Shown here: positions 1-8,179 of the stretch, one piece after another
Position numbering within the stretch: position 1 is the stretch's first letter
How the letters are laid out: each line of letters opens with the position of its first letter
Assembly (NCBI GenBank): GCA_033813635.1
Contig: JAPXRI010000016.1
Span: forward strand, 1 to 48,850
Direction: 5' to 3'
DNA from: JAPXRI01 sp033813635
GTDB taxonomy: Bacteria > Bacillota > Clostridia > Oscillospirales > QAMX01
Length of the DNA: 48,850 bases
The notes under the pieces: model-generated
The model's database searches: none
The model's input: only the letters and a program-made list of their open reading frames with translations
Told to the model about the DNA's origin: nothing
Position numbers and translations under genes: made by a program

Positions 1-10
1 ACACTGTTCA

Positions 11-95
11 TGCGGGAATGGACACTTCCTTTCGGCTGATTGTTGTGTGGTAACTCAATCTTAACCGATGTGTCCCATTCTCGCACTATTTTTTT
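11..95 (+). terminator. Long hairpin followed by T-run
   Basis: Bases 11-25 pair with 70-85 over 15 base pairs with one bulged C and one G-U pair, enclosing a 44-base loop. A run of seven Ts follows (89-95). This fits a rho-independent terminator, or the 3' end of a structured RNA, for a transcript entering from the left. The loop is longer than usual for a terminator. Confidence 0.5.
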
Positions 96-157
96 ATCCA
101 CTGTCCAATATGTATTGTAGCGCTACACGGGTTTTGTATTTTCCATATGTTCGGGGG

Positions 158-186
158 TTGACAAACGATTCGAAGTAGTGTATTAT
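158..186 (+). promoter_or_regulatory. Sigma-A promoter of tRNA-fMet
   Basis: The -35 box TTGACA (158-163) and -10 box TATTAT (181-186) are separated by exactly 17 bases. The predicted start of transcription lies about ten bases before the tRNA. A perfect 12-base palindrome, TGTAGCGCTACA (116-127), sits 30 bases upstream of the -35 box. Confidence 0.85.
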
Positions 187-203
187 ATTAATGTTCACGA
201 TAT

Positions 204-280
<77 letters not shown>

Positions 281-285
281 TAAAT

Positions 286-320
286 AAGTGCCGATTTTGC
301 ATGAAATCGGCACTTTTGTT
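286..320 (+). terminator. Terminator of tRNA-fMet
   Basis: A perfect 12-base-pair stem (286-297 with 304-315) with a six-base loop begins five bases after the tRNA CCA end and runs into a T-rich tail. The tRNA is therefore a single-gene transcription unit. Confidence 0.85.
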
Positions 321-404
321 ATATACAACTTTGGTAAAATTGGTTTTTTCGATTTAACGCACATTTGGCGCACAGCCCTGAAATTTTAACTTTTACAGCA
401 CATA

Positions 405-548
405 TCAGCCCGCACAGGCATGCCTTAATTTTGCTTCGGCTCTGAGCATTTCATCAGTCAGGCATTCGCTAGCCTGCTCGCCCGCTTTTATGATGATATG
501 GCTGTAAATGTCGTTATTTACAAAGATATCTGAGGTAGTGTTGAGAGG
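405..548 (-). pseudogene. C-terminal remnant of a tyrosine recombinase (integrase)
   Basis: A short minus-strand frame ends at 405 and encodes about 47 residues. It includes DIYSHIIIKAGEQASECL, which resembles the C-terminal segment of phage-type integrases, where the Tyr of the IYSH motif is the strand-transfer nucleophile. The catalytic Arg/His boxes are absent and a TGA closes the frame upstream at 549-551, so only a fragment survives. It lies 125 bases beyond the 3' end of tRNA-fMet; tRNA 3' ends are common integration sites. No duplicated tRNA end was found in the window. Assignment rests on motif recognition only. Confidence 0.55.
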
Positions 549-593
549 TCAAGCAACTCCGGATTGATATCGAAAGCTTGATGGATTATTTGT

Positions 594-956
594 TCAGTGC
601 AGCTTCGTACCGCAGCTGCCGCAAAACCGTGCGCTGGGAACAACGGGCGCACCGCATTTGGGGCAGAACTTCATATTCGGGAGAGCTTGGTATGTCATTG
701 GTAGTCTTTCGTTCAGCACAGCGTCAGATAGAAACAGCCATTCGATGTCCTCACCGTCCTCGCATAAGCCTATGGCTCCGGCGGGCGATACCACATAAAA
801 GTTGTCCTCGTCGATCGGGTCTTCACTGTCGCTTGTCTCGGCAAGCAGCAGCAAGCCATTTACGTCGTATCTTTCATTTGATGTGGCAAAGCCCCAGATC
901 TTGCAGCGTGTGGCGGCAAACTCTGCCGCTTCCAGCATGGTATCGAATCTCTCCAT
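594..956 (-). CDS. Small protein with C-terminal zinc ribbon
   Basis: A 120-residue soluble protein with no signal peptide or membrane segment. The first 90 residues are acidic and match no family I recognise. The C-terminus carries a four-cysteine zinc ribbon (CPKCG ... CGSCG) of the zinc_ribbon_2 type, like those in the neighbouring gene. AAGGAGG sits nine bases before the ATG. It is the last gene of a six-gene minus-strand series (8039 to 594) and starts 14 bases after the previous stop. The ribbon suggests protein-protein or metal-dependent interaction, perhaps with the zinc-ribbon membrane protein upstream; the role is unknown. Confidence 0.75.
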   Translation of the reverse strand: MERFDTMLEAAEFAATRCKIWGFATSNERYDVNGLLLLAETSDSEDPIDEDNFYVVSPAGAIGLCEDGEDIEWLFLSDAVLNERLPMTYQALPNMKFCPKCGAPVVPSARFCGSCGTKLH

Positions 957-970
957 TACGAAAATCCTCC

Positions 971-2305
971 TTATTTGAACAACAGATTATTACACCGCTT
1001 GCAGCGGTCATTTTGTATGGGGTTCATCATGGAGCAGACGTTGCAGTAGATGATGCGGTCTTTGGATTTATCGTACTTCTCGTATGTACCGAATCTTGGA
1101 TGAAACCGCACCCTGTCGCCAACGGACAGATAATCGTACATATCTCGCCTGCTGTCCTTTTCCACGATAGTCTTTTTCTTGCCCGCGTCAGTGTTGATGA
1201 TTGTGGTATATTCCGTATAGGTTCTGTAATTATCATCCTCGCCGCCCCTATGCTCGCTTTTCTCCTTGCTATACTTATTGACGACCACACCCTCCCACAT
1301 TGGTTGCTTGGTTCTTCTCAACGCCAGCAGATTAAAGACCAGCATGACAAGAGCAATGCCCATGCCGATGATAATAGATTCTCCAAAGGGGAAATCGTCC
1401 ATCAGCAGACCAGCGACGGGAAAGCCAATGAGCGGCACGAACACCAATATCCACATACATCCAATGGAGAATTTTTTGTTTTTCTGTGCGGCTGCCAGTA
1501 TCTCAGGTGAATTACACCTATCTGAAAAACCGACCAGCCCCGTGCCGCTCTGTGGAGGCGCGGGAGTTGCTACATGGTGTGATTCCGTCGGCTCCGACGT
1601 TGCCGAATTCACCGCCTTGCCGCACCCGATGCAAAATTCAGCTCCCTCCGGCAACTCTGCGCCGCAGGCCTTACACACGCTGGGGGTGTTTGTTTGTTTT
1701 TTTGCACCGCAACTCGAACAGAAAGCCGCGCCCTCCGGCAGTTTGTTTCCACAGTTGGGACAAAACATATCCGTATCACTCCTTACTTCAATTATTTGAG
1801 GCGTGGCGGGCTTCCTCGCCGCTGTTTTCTTCTTTTTTCCGCGTCTTGCTGTGCGTATGACAAGCAACAGCAAAAGCAGACAACCGATGGGGGCGAGGAT
1901 ATGGTGAATGATCGCCGCTTCTCCCATCTCGTCAAATTCGCACAGCATGGAGGGCTTGTTTATGTAAGGGAATATGTCAAGGTACCGGATGCGCTCGGAG
2001 CGCGTTTCGCCCTCGTCCAAGGATGGCCACGCCTCGTCGCTGCTATATATTACATACCCCCGATACTCCTTACCGTTAGCCAGAAACCAATAGCCCTTGG
2101 AAACGGTGCGGGAGCGGTTTGGTTCCGCATCCGTGTTATCCAGCCGGTTGCCATAGCTGTCCACCGTACCCATGACGGAATCGCCCCAAAGCCCAAGCGC
2201 CAGCGTAGAAAGGCTGTTGTATGCGGCAAAGAGCAAAACGGCGCAAATCAGGATGCGTATAACTATTGGGATTTTATCGTTTTTTTTAGCCAATGTAAAA
2301 CACAT
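971..2305 (-). CDS. Membrane protein with three zinc ribbons
   Basis: A 444-residue protein. In order: a transmembrane helix (about 13-37), an extracytoplasmic stretch resembling DUF3592 (a YWFLANGKEYRG segment), a second helix (about 133-150) followed by a basic stop-transfer cluster, two tandem zinc ribbons (about 183-235, CPNCG/CSSCG and CKACG/CIGCG), two more helices (about 285-330), a second DUF3592-like stretch, and a last four-cysteine ribbon at the C-terminus (CNVC ... CKRC). It starts seven bases after the stop of the preceding gene. The first ATG lies very close to its ribosome binding site, so a TTG four codons later is an alternative start. Function unknown; the cytoplasmic ribbons suggest a scaffold or sensor. 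Confidence 0.75.
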   Translation of the reverse strand: MCFTLAKKNDKIPIVIRILICAVLLFAAYNSLSTLALGLWGDSVMGTVDSYGNRLDNTDAEPNRSRTVSKGYWFLANGKEYRGYVIYSSDEAWPSLDEGETRSERIRYLDIFPYINKPSMLCEFDEMGEAAIIHHILAPIGCLLLLLLVIRTARRGKKKKTAARKPATPQIIEVRSDTDMFCPNCGNKLPEGAAFCSSCGAKKQTNTPSVCKACGAELPEGAEFCIGCGKAVNSATSEPTESHHVATPAPPQSGTGLVGFSDRCNSPEILAAAQKNKKFSIGCMWILVFVPLIGFPVAGLLMDDFPFGESIIIGMGIALVMLVFNLLALRRTKQPMWEGVVVNKYSKEKSEHRGGEDDNYRTYTEYTTIINTDAGKKKTIVEKDSRRDMYDYLSVGDRVRFHPRFGTYEKYDKSKDRIIYCNVCSMMNPIQNDRCKRCNNLLFK

Positions 2306-2311
2306 CCTTCG

Positions 2312-4762
2312 TTATTTTTTCTCCAGAATATATACGCTGAGATTTCTTTGACCACCCTCTGTTTCACTCAGGAATGTGTATTTGGCTCTGTGTCCCACTG
2401 ATATGATTTCAACGGTGTGAGTAACAGTCGTAGTGCCGTTTTGGTAAGTGATTTCATAGCGTGTATCACTGAATTTTTCCAGAACATATTCAGTCAGATA
2501 AGGGTCGCTGTAACTTTTCAGAGTCAAGCTTGGTCCGTTGTAATGTAACCATACCTCGGCAGAGGGCTTTTCCCAAGGTTCGTAGTCCTCTTTTTTATCT
2601 ATTTGCATCATGCCTTCTCCCGGAATAAACAATTCAGCTCGGATCATATAAGAGGAATAATCCCCGGAAATGCTGTTAAGTATATCGTCCTTATTTCCTT
2701 TTGGCTTAGCTTTAACAAGGATAGTATATAACGGTTCGCCGGAATATTCACCCGAATAGGACCCTGAGAGGGAAAAGCTGGCTATCACATCTGGCTTCTT
2801 TTTGCTCAGCAAGTCCTCTTTATATTGATAAAGCCAGATTTTTGACGGTGATTCCAACGCCTCATAATCAGATTTTTGAAAGCGGAGTATGCATTTGCCT
2901 GTGTTATCGAACATCGCAAGCATATCTTCCAGTTCAACATGCATATCCTTCGGATATTCGAGTACAGCATACCAGCCGGCAAAAGCCTTTGGATTGGTGT
3001 TATCTAATGATACTATGGTGGCATCGTACCATGGATTTGCCTCCTTAACCGGTTCCTTTGTAACGGGAGGAACGCTTGTCGGGGTGCTGCTATCGGTGTC
3101 TTCACTTGAGGCTGGTTCAGTTTCTTCGGTTTGGTTCACTTTCCGAGGTTCCAATACTACTGTCTGAGTGTTTTCGGAGAAAGACTTTAAGGTTACAGAT
3201 TTCAGCTTTTTGCCGCTTTTTATATCGGCAGATGTCCGATACAGCTCCAGTGTCATCGGAAAACCTGCTTTAAGGTGCGCCAGCAGGGTGAAGGTTATTG
3301 TGCCGCCGCCGTCGCTGTTTAATTTGCCCGTCCACGATGATGGATCGGCCGTAGAGGAAAGGGGTGCTAAACGCGCGTAACAGCCCGCCCAGGTGGATTT
3401 CTCACCTTTGTCCTTATCTTCCTGAATTATAATTGAAAACTTCGTATTATAAAAATCAGCTAATTTGTTGTATTCCTTTTCTCGTTCAATTAAGCTGTCC
3501 AAATACATATTTCGGCACATTGTGCGGAATACCGAGTTTAAATATTCATAAAGCTGTGATTTATGAATCGCCGAAATATTTTCTCTGTCTTCTTTCACGG
3601 GCCACGGGTATTTTGACAATTTCCCGTTTTTTTCATAGGCATCAATCCAGGATTCCCAATCTGTCCCCGCAACAGTCCAATATTCATTTACATAACGGTC
3701 GATTTCCGCTCTCATCATGTCCAGTACCAGCTGCGGATTATCCTTGTTCTTTTTATAATATGATTCAAAAAGCGTTCGCCAATCGTTCAGAGCCCGGCTA
3801 TTTTCTTTGCGTTTATAGTAAGCGTCATACATGTTTTTCGTGCTTTTGTATTTATTGGCTACCGCAAAAGTTTGAACATCGGATAAAGCAAGATCAATCA
3901 TCCCGACACTTAAATATGCCAGCTTGATAGAAGGTGTTGCAAAATTAATCGCAATGTCCAGACTGGATTTTACGGCGGTGAAAGTCGTTTCGGCAGATCG
4001 AAAACCGTTGTTGTAAGCATTGCAGGCCAGTTGTGCGCAGGCGGTGCTGACACCAAGGCCCGACATGAAATTTTGAAAGGGTTTGGTTACCCAAGCATCA
4101 TACGCTTCTCCCAGTGAAAAAAAGGTATGTGCGTTAGCGGCAGCAAAATATCTGAGCGTATCGGTGGTTTCCAAAAAAGCGGCGGCAGCATTCTCCTGCC
4201 ATGAATCGCTTTGCTCGGCAAAGGCCTGTACTATTGCCCTTGCCCGAGAATCAGTCATGTATGCGGCATAGACGTTGACTTCAGAGATGTATTCGCTGCG
4301 TTTGCCGGGATTGGTAATCTTGAATACGCCGTAGGTGGAAAGGTGATTTGTTATAATATGTACCTTATTGGCTTCTGTGTCCACCGTGTAGAAAACATCC
4401 TCCCACTCATTCGTCTCTTGGTTTAAATACTTGCCGCAGACCGAAAGTAGCTCTTCCTCTTCCTTCAGTCCTTTATCACTATAAGGAATAATGATTTCAA
4501 TGGCACCGTCGGGCTGCCCGGAGGAAAGGCGGAAGTCAAAAGCATAAATTTTCACATCCTTATCTACCGGAGCGGGTGTTACCTTTTCAACCGTCACTTC
4601 ATCCCCCTCCTCCAGCAAGCATCCGAAATCAACGTAGGCAGTGTCCGAAGAAGATAATTTGTCCCTTTGAAATAGTAAGAAACTAATGGTCAAGGTAATG
4701 GCTGTAGCCGCCACAAGTATAATGGCGACAACACGAACCGCAGCCTTTTTAAAAATGTTCAT
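2312..4762 (-). CDS. Large membrane-anchored envelope protein
   Basis: An 816-residue protein. The start MNIFKKAAVR is chosen because AAGGAGG lies five bases before it; a longer frame would begin inside the upstream gene without a binding site. One N-terminal helix (about 7-30) looks like an uncleaved anchor or signal. It is followed by a beta-rich domain ending near LSTYGVF, a long helical region (about 150-450), a beta domain, a Ser/Thr/Pro/Glu linker, and C-terminal beta domains. The layout resembles the product of the next gene upstream (4773-6896), suggesting that the two are distant paralogues or partners. Its binding site overlaps that gene's stop codon, so translation may be coupled. 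No enzymatic motif was recognised. Confidence 0.75.
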   Translation of the reverse strand: MNIFKKAAVRVVAIILVAATAITLTISFLLFQRDKLSSSDTAYVDFGCLLEEGDEVTVEKVTPAPVDKDVKIYAFDFRLSSGQPDGAIEIIIPYSDKGLKEEEELLSVCGKYLNQETNEWEDVFYTVDTEANKVHIITNHLSTYGVFKITNPGKRSEYISEVNVYAAYMTDSRARAIVQAFAEQSDSWQENAAAAFLETTDTLRYFAAANAHTFFSLGEAYDAWVTKPFQNFMSGLGVSTACAQLACNAYNNGFRSAETTFTAVKSSLDIAINFATPSIKLAYLSVGMIDLALSDVQTFAVANKYKSTKNMYDAYYKRKENSRALNDWRTLFESYYKKNKDNPQLVLDMMRAEIDRYVNEYWTVAGTDWESWIDAYEKNGKLSKYPWPVKEDRENISAIHKSQLYEYLNSVFRTMCRNMYLDSLIEREKEYNKLADFYNTKFSIIIQEDKDKGEKSTWAGCYARLAPLSSTADPSSWTGKLNSDGGGTITFTLLAHLKAGFPMTLELYRTSADIKSGKKLKSVTLKSFSENTQTVVLEPRKVNQTEETEPASSEDTDSSTPTSVPPVTKEPVKEANPWYDATIVSLDNTNPKAFAGWYAVLEYPKDMHVELEDMLAMFDNTGKCILRFQKSDYEALESPSKIWLYQYKEDLLSKKKPDVIASFSLSGSYSGEYSGEPLYTILVKAKPKGNKDDILNSISGDYSSYMIRAELFIPGEGMMQIDKKEDYEPWEKPSAEVWLHYNGPSLTLKSYSDPYLTEYVLEKFSDTRYEITYQNGTTTVTHTVEIISVGHRAKYTFLSETEGGQRNLSVYILEKK

Positions 4763-4772
4763 ATCGGCCTCC

Positions 4773-6896
4773 TTATGATTTATGCCACTCGTATTCATAG
4801 GCAGTCTCTACGGAATTGTTTCCGCCGCCCATACCGATAACAATATAGACTTTATCTCCATTGGCGGAGCCGCTCGGCATTTCTCCGCCTACCGTAGCAC
4901 TTTCACCCCAGTAGCCTGTATTTGTATCATTCTTGCCTGTCATTATATAGCTCCTTGTAATTTTCTCGGTTATATCATATAAACTTGTATCATACCCGAC
5001 AAATGGATCGTCATCGTTTACATATGAAATTCTCGCTCCCAACGAAGCGCCAAGATGATAACAGATGTTTGACGAGGTGTTGGCAGTGATTTTCAAATCA
5101 ATTTCTACCTTTTCGCCTCCCATATATTCATCCTTCGGAGTACTCGATGTCCCTATATTCTCGACAAACTCACCATTATGATTGTCATGATTTTGACCCC
5201 AATACCACCAACTCCCATCAATAACCTCACAGCGATAGGTGTAGCTTCCGCCGCCTCCGCTCCATGTCCTTGAATAAACTTCATCTGACGCGCTTGTTTC
5301 ATATTTATTTTCAAACGATCGCACTAACTTCCAATAGCCGATTGTCTCCTTTGGACTTGCGAGATACCCCTTTTCGCGCATCCAGTCGTAAAACTTACCC
5401 CTGTCCTTGCCGCATTCCAGCCATTTATAGATGGCTTCCGATAAGTTACCTTCAATCACATCGTCATTCGAGCCAAACACCGAGCGATCGCCGCCAACAA
5501 GATTAAGGATGTTCTCACGTATCTTCATAAGCGAATCTATCCTGCTCGCAAACTCCATATCTACAGGAAAACCGAGCAGCTTATTCCATGAAAGTAGTCC
5601 GTATTTGTCAAAGGTCGCAAGCATTTCTTTGATACGCGCCTTTTCTGCTTCAAACGCGCTCGTATTTTTATACCGGGTCATGAAGCTGCGCTTAATATCA
5701 TTTACTATTTGATTGTTGAGCATATCGCGAAGCGCTTTATCCGCATCGATTTCCTTCAACGTTTTACCGCTTGCCTTGGCGTATGCCGTGCGGTATTCGC
5801 GCTGCATATAGTCAAGACCGCTGCCCATGTTGAAAAATATAGTGTCCCAGCTATCGGCGGAAATATTTCCGTCAGAAGCGATATTTTGTTTAAGATATAC
5901 ATTGTAAGCGCTCTCAACAGAATAATCCTGCCACATCTGCGCTCCGGCTTTCGTAGCCTCAACAACGGCCTTGCCGAGCTTTGCTGCGGGGATAACGTCC
6001 AACGCCGCATAAACAAACTCTTTGGATGCCTCTTTGTAGTCGCCGCTCTCATATAATTCCAAAGCTGCCGCAACAACTCCTGACGTTGCGCCTCCGGCGT
6101 ATGTTTTAAGCTTTTCGATAACTACCTTGTCATTCATGCATTTCAGAATAGCCTCTGCGACAAGCTCTGCGCCCTGTCCGGCAATATCGCCGATATCTCC
6201 GTTTTTCGCGTTGGTGATAAACGCGGCGGAGCTATGCAGTTCCTTTGTAATCTTCTGCATGATAATGCCCTGTACAGTCTCGTCCGTGAAGCCCAAACTG
6301 TCCAGCGTTTGGGTGAAGCAGTCCGTAAGCTCTTCACTTGGCTGAACACCTGTTACATTCTGTGTTGCAAGCGTTTCGGCATATTTGTCGAGCGCCTTTT
6401 CTTTTTCGAGCTTCACCGCAGCGAAGCGTGAGAAGTGTGGAGTGCCGAACTGTAAATACCCATTCTGAATCGCTTTAGCATCAGGCAGTATGTATTCCCA
6501 TCTTTCTCCGTCGTAATACGCACCCATGATCGTGAGATAATCGTCCTCACTGACGGACTTCGGAAGCTTTATTCTTACCGTAACCGTCTCGCCGAGCGTA
6601 TGCTCGCCTCCGTCAGATGTAAGCTCTATCGGAGAGAAAAGGTAGCTCGCGCCATCCTCAGCCGCTATCTCGTTTTCATCGGCTATACCGATACTCACGT
6701 TTACGGCTTTTTCAAAGGTTCCGGCGGGAATGATGATTTCAACGCCGTCCCGTTTCGCGTTGCCGATTTTCTTTTCCGACTTAGGTGATACCTTGCCGGA
6801 AGCTGAACCGTCGCCGGACGAACAGCCTGTAAGTCCTGCCATAGCCGACAGCAGCATTATGGCGGTCAGAATAAGTGATAATAATCTTCGTTTCAT
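4773..6896 (-). CDS. Large lipoprotein with ZU5-like N-terminal domain
   Basis: A 707-residue lipoprotein. The signal peptide ends in a lipobox (AGLTGC, lipidated Cys about 25). A ZU5-like beta domain follows (GVEIIIPAGTF ... VRIKLP, about 48-160), then a long alpha-helical region (about 175-500), and a glycine- and tryptophan-rich C-terminal beta domain (SGGGGSYTYR and WWYWGQNHDNHNGE) that could be a ligand-binding jelly roll. It sits between a DUF4352-like lipoprotein and the large anchored protein in the same operon. I cannot name a function; surface adhesion or binding of extracellular material is an inference from the architecture. Confidence 0.75.
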   Translation of the reverse strand: MKRRLLSLILTAIMLLSAMAGLTGCSSGDGSASGKVSPKSEKKIGNAKRDGVEIIIPAGTFEKAVNVSIGIADENEIAAEDGASYLFSPIELTSDGGEHTLGETVTVRIKLPKSVSEDDYLTIMGAYYDGERWEYILPDAKAIQNGYLQFGTPHFSRFAAVKLEKEKALDKYAETLATQNVTGVQPSEELTDCFTQTLDSLGFTDETVQGIIMQKITKELHSSAAFITNAKNGDIGDIAGQGAELVAEAILKCMNDKVVIEKLKTYAGGATSGVVAAALELYESGDYKEASKEFVYAALDVIPAAKLGKAVVEATKAGAQMWQDYSVESAYNVYLKQNIASDGNISADSWDTIFFNMGSGLDYMQREYRTAYAKASGKTLKEIDADKALRDMLNNQIVNDIKRSFMTRYKNTSAFEAEKARIKEMLATFDKYGLLSWNKLLGFPVDMEFASRIDSLMKIRENILNLVGGDRSVFGSNDDVIEGNLSEAIYKWLECGKDRGKFYDWMREKGYLASPKETIGYWKLVRSFENKYETSASDEVYSRTWSGGGGSYTYRCEVIDGSWWYWGQNHDNHNGEFVENIGTSSTPKDEYMGGEKVEIDLKITANTSSNICYHLGASLGARISYVNDDDPFVGYDTSLYDITEKITRSYIMTGKNDTNTGYWGESATVGGEMPSGSANGDKVYIVIGMGGGNNSVETAYEYEWHKS

Positions 6897-6917
6897 TATG
6901 TAAATCCTCCTTGAAAC

Positions 6918-7493
6918 TTATTCAACCGTGAATTTGAACACCGAATCCGGCGGCACATTGACAAAGCCGGAGTAATAGTGCATTGTAATCTCGCTTTTAT
7001 CGGCTTGACGTTGATATATCATCCAGCCGCCGGTGGATTCTCCGGGTGCAAGATCAACTCTTGACATATATCTTTCATCCCGATCAGCTACCTCAAGCAT
7101 AACCTGTGAGTTTTCCTCCGATTTCATATCGCTGTCGTCACCTGTGGCACCCTCGGTATACACAATATACAAAGCCTTCGCTTTCGGTGATTCAATCGTT
7201 TCATCAGATATGTTTTTGAAGGTAAACCAGACTTTGATATATTCAAATCCGTCCTTAGCTTTTTCAAGCGTGGTATTCGCTTCGGCTACTGCAACTTTAT
7301 CAATTGTGACAGAAAGTCCGTTTGCTTCTGCCGCTTCACCGATACCATATACCTTTGCTTCTTCTTTTTTTGAGTTATCGGACGTTGTGCTGCCGCCTGT
7401 GGGCGTAGAGCTTTCCGATGGCGATTCACCGCCGCAAGCGGCGAGGGAAATCATCATCATAAGTGTCAGAAAGAATGTAATAAACTTTTTCAT
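6918..7493 (-). CDS. DUF4352-type lipoprotein
   Basis: A 191-residue lipoprotein. The lipobox ISLAAC lies at about residue 20, followed by a low-complexity Ser/Thr/Gly linker and one beta-sandwich domain (about 47-191). The pattern GLSVTIDKV ... EYIKVWFTFKNISDETI is typical of DUF4352, an immunoglobulin-like fold common on Bacillota lipoproteins. GGAGG precedes the ATG. It lies 36 bases after the stop of the small membrane protein gene and 21 bases before the next start, consistent with one operon. A role in extracellular binding or protein assembly is likely but not shown. Confidence 0.75.
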   Translation of the reverse strand: MKKFITFFLTLMMMISLAACGGESPSESSTPTGGSTTSDNSKKEEAKVYGIGEAAEANGLSVTIDKVAVAEANTTLEKAKDGFEYIKVWFTFKNISDETIESPKAKALYIVYTEGATGDDSDMKSEENSQVMLEVADRDERYMSRVDLAPGESTGGWMIYQRQADKSEITMHYYSGFVNVPPDSVFKFTVE

Positions 7494-7529
7494 CGTGTTC
7501 CTCCATTATTCAGATATAATTTTACTGGA

Positions 7530-8039
7530 TTACCAACCGTTGACAACTGCCGTTACACCGGTTTCATGAAGTATTTTTTCTGCAGTTTCCGAAACCTTCC
7601 GCTTATCGGTCATGCCGTGGAGCAGTTCCACCCCCATTTTTTTGGCTTTATCGCCGAAAGTCAGATACATCCGCTCTTTATCGATACGGACGGTATTCAG
7701 CCGCGCGCCATATACCCCGTCGAGACCCCATCGGTAGATTCTGCTACCAATTAACATGCCAAAGGTAGATACTACAGTTTCCTCGACATCTTTTTTAATT
7801 TGGCGGCCCGGCACGGAGATGAGAGCCGATGGCACCGCAAGGATGCGATTATCCCAAATAAGCGTTGCATCATAGAGCCGACGGCCCTGCCTTACCAGTA
7901 GCAGGAGAAAGATAAGACTGATAGCTCCAAATACGAAAACCGCTTCTAACATGAATGCCATACCGAGCCACACCGCCAAACAAATACCGGCTGCGAACAA
8001 CAAGGCATATCCATTGCGCCGTTTGCGGATTGATTTCAT
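7530..8039 (-). CDS. Small two-helix membrane protein
   Basis: A 169-residue protein. The start MKSIRKRRNG is preferred: AAGGAGG lies ten bases upstream, and a GTG two codons earlier is the alternative. Two adjacent transmembrane helices (about 12-50) follow a basic N-terminus, and the remaining cytoplasmic part (DATLIWDNRILAVPSALISV ...) has a beta-strand pattern that could be a bacterial PH-like domain, though I do not claim the match. It is the first gene of the six-gene minus-strand series and lies just after the terminator of the LuxR-type gene. No clear promoter was found in the 76 bases between. Confidence 0.65.
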   Translation of the reverse strand: MKSIRKRRNGYALLFAAGICLAVWLGMAFMLEAVFVFGAISLIFLLLLVRQGRRLYDATLIWDNRILAVPSALISVPGRQIKKDVEETVVSTFGMLIGSRIYRWGLDGVYGARLNTVRIDKERMYLTFGDKAKKMGVELLHGMTDKRKVSETAEKILHETGVTAVVNGW

Positions 8040-8115
8040 TTGCACCATCCCTCCTTCATCATATAGTTTAGCGAAGTATGCCTGAAAAAACATCATTCTA
8101 AAGGATGATTTTACG

Positions 8116-8146
8116 AAAAAAGCCCCTCACCCAAAGAGTGAGAGGC
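8116..8146 (-). terminator. Terminator of the LuxR-type regulator gene
   Basis: Read on the minus strand, a GC-rich stem (GCCTCTCAC paired with GTGAGGGGC, allowing one mismatch) is followed by six Ts. It separates the regulator from the six-gene series downstream. Confidence 0.75.
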
Positions 8147-8179
8147 GGGTTAAACCCAGTATTTATGCGGTTTTATGTA

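Noticed and set aside
578..1510. 310-codon plus-strand frame at the left end
   Set aside because: It overlaps two genes that carry zinc-ribbon motifs on the minus strand; its own product has no recognisable domain and no binding site.
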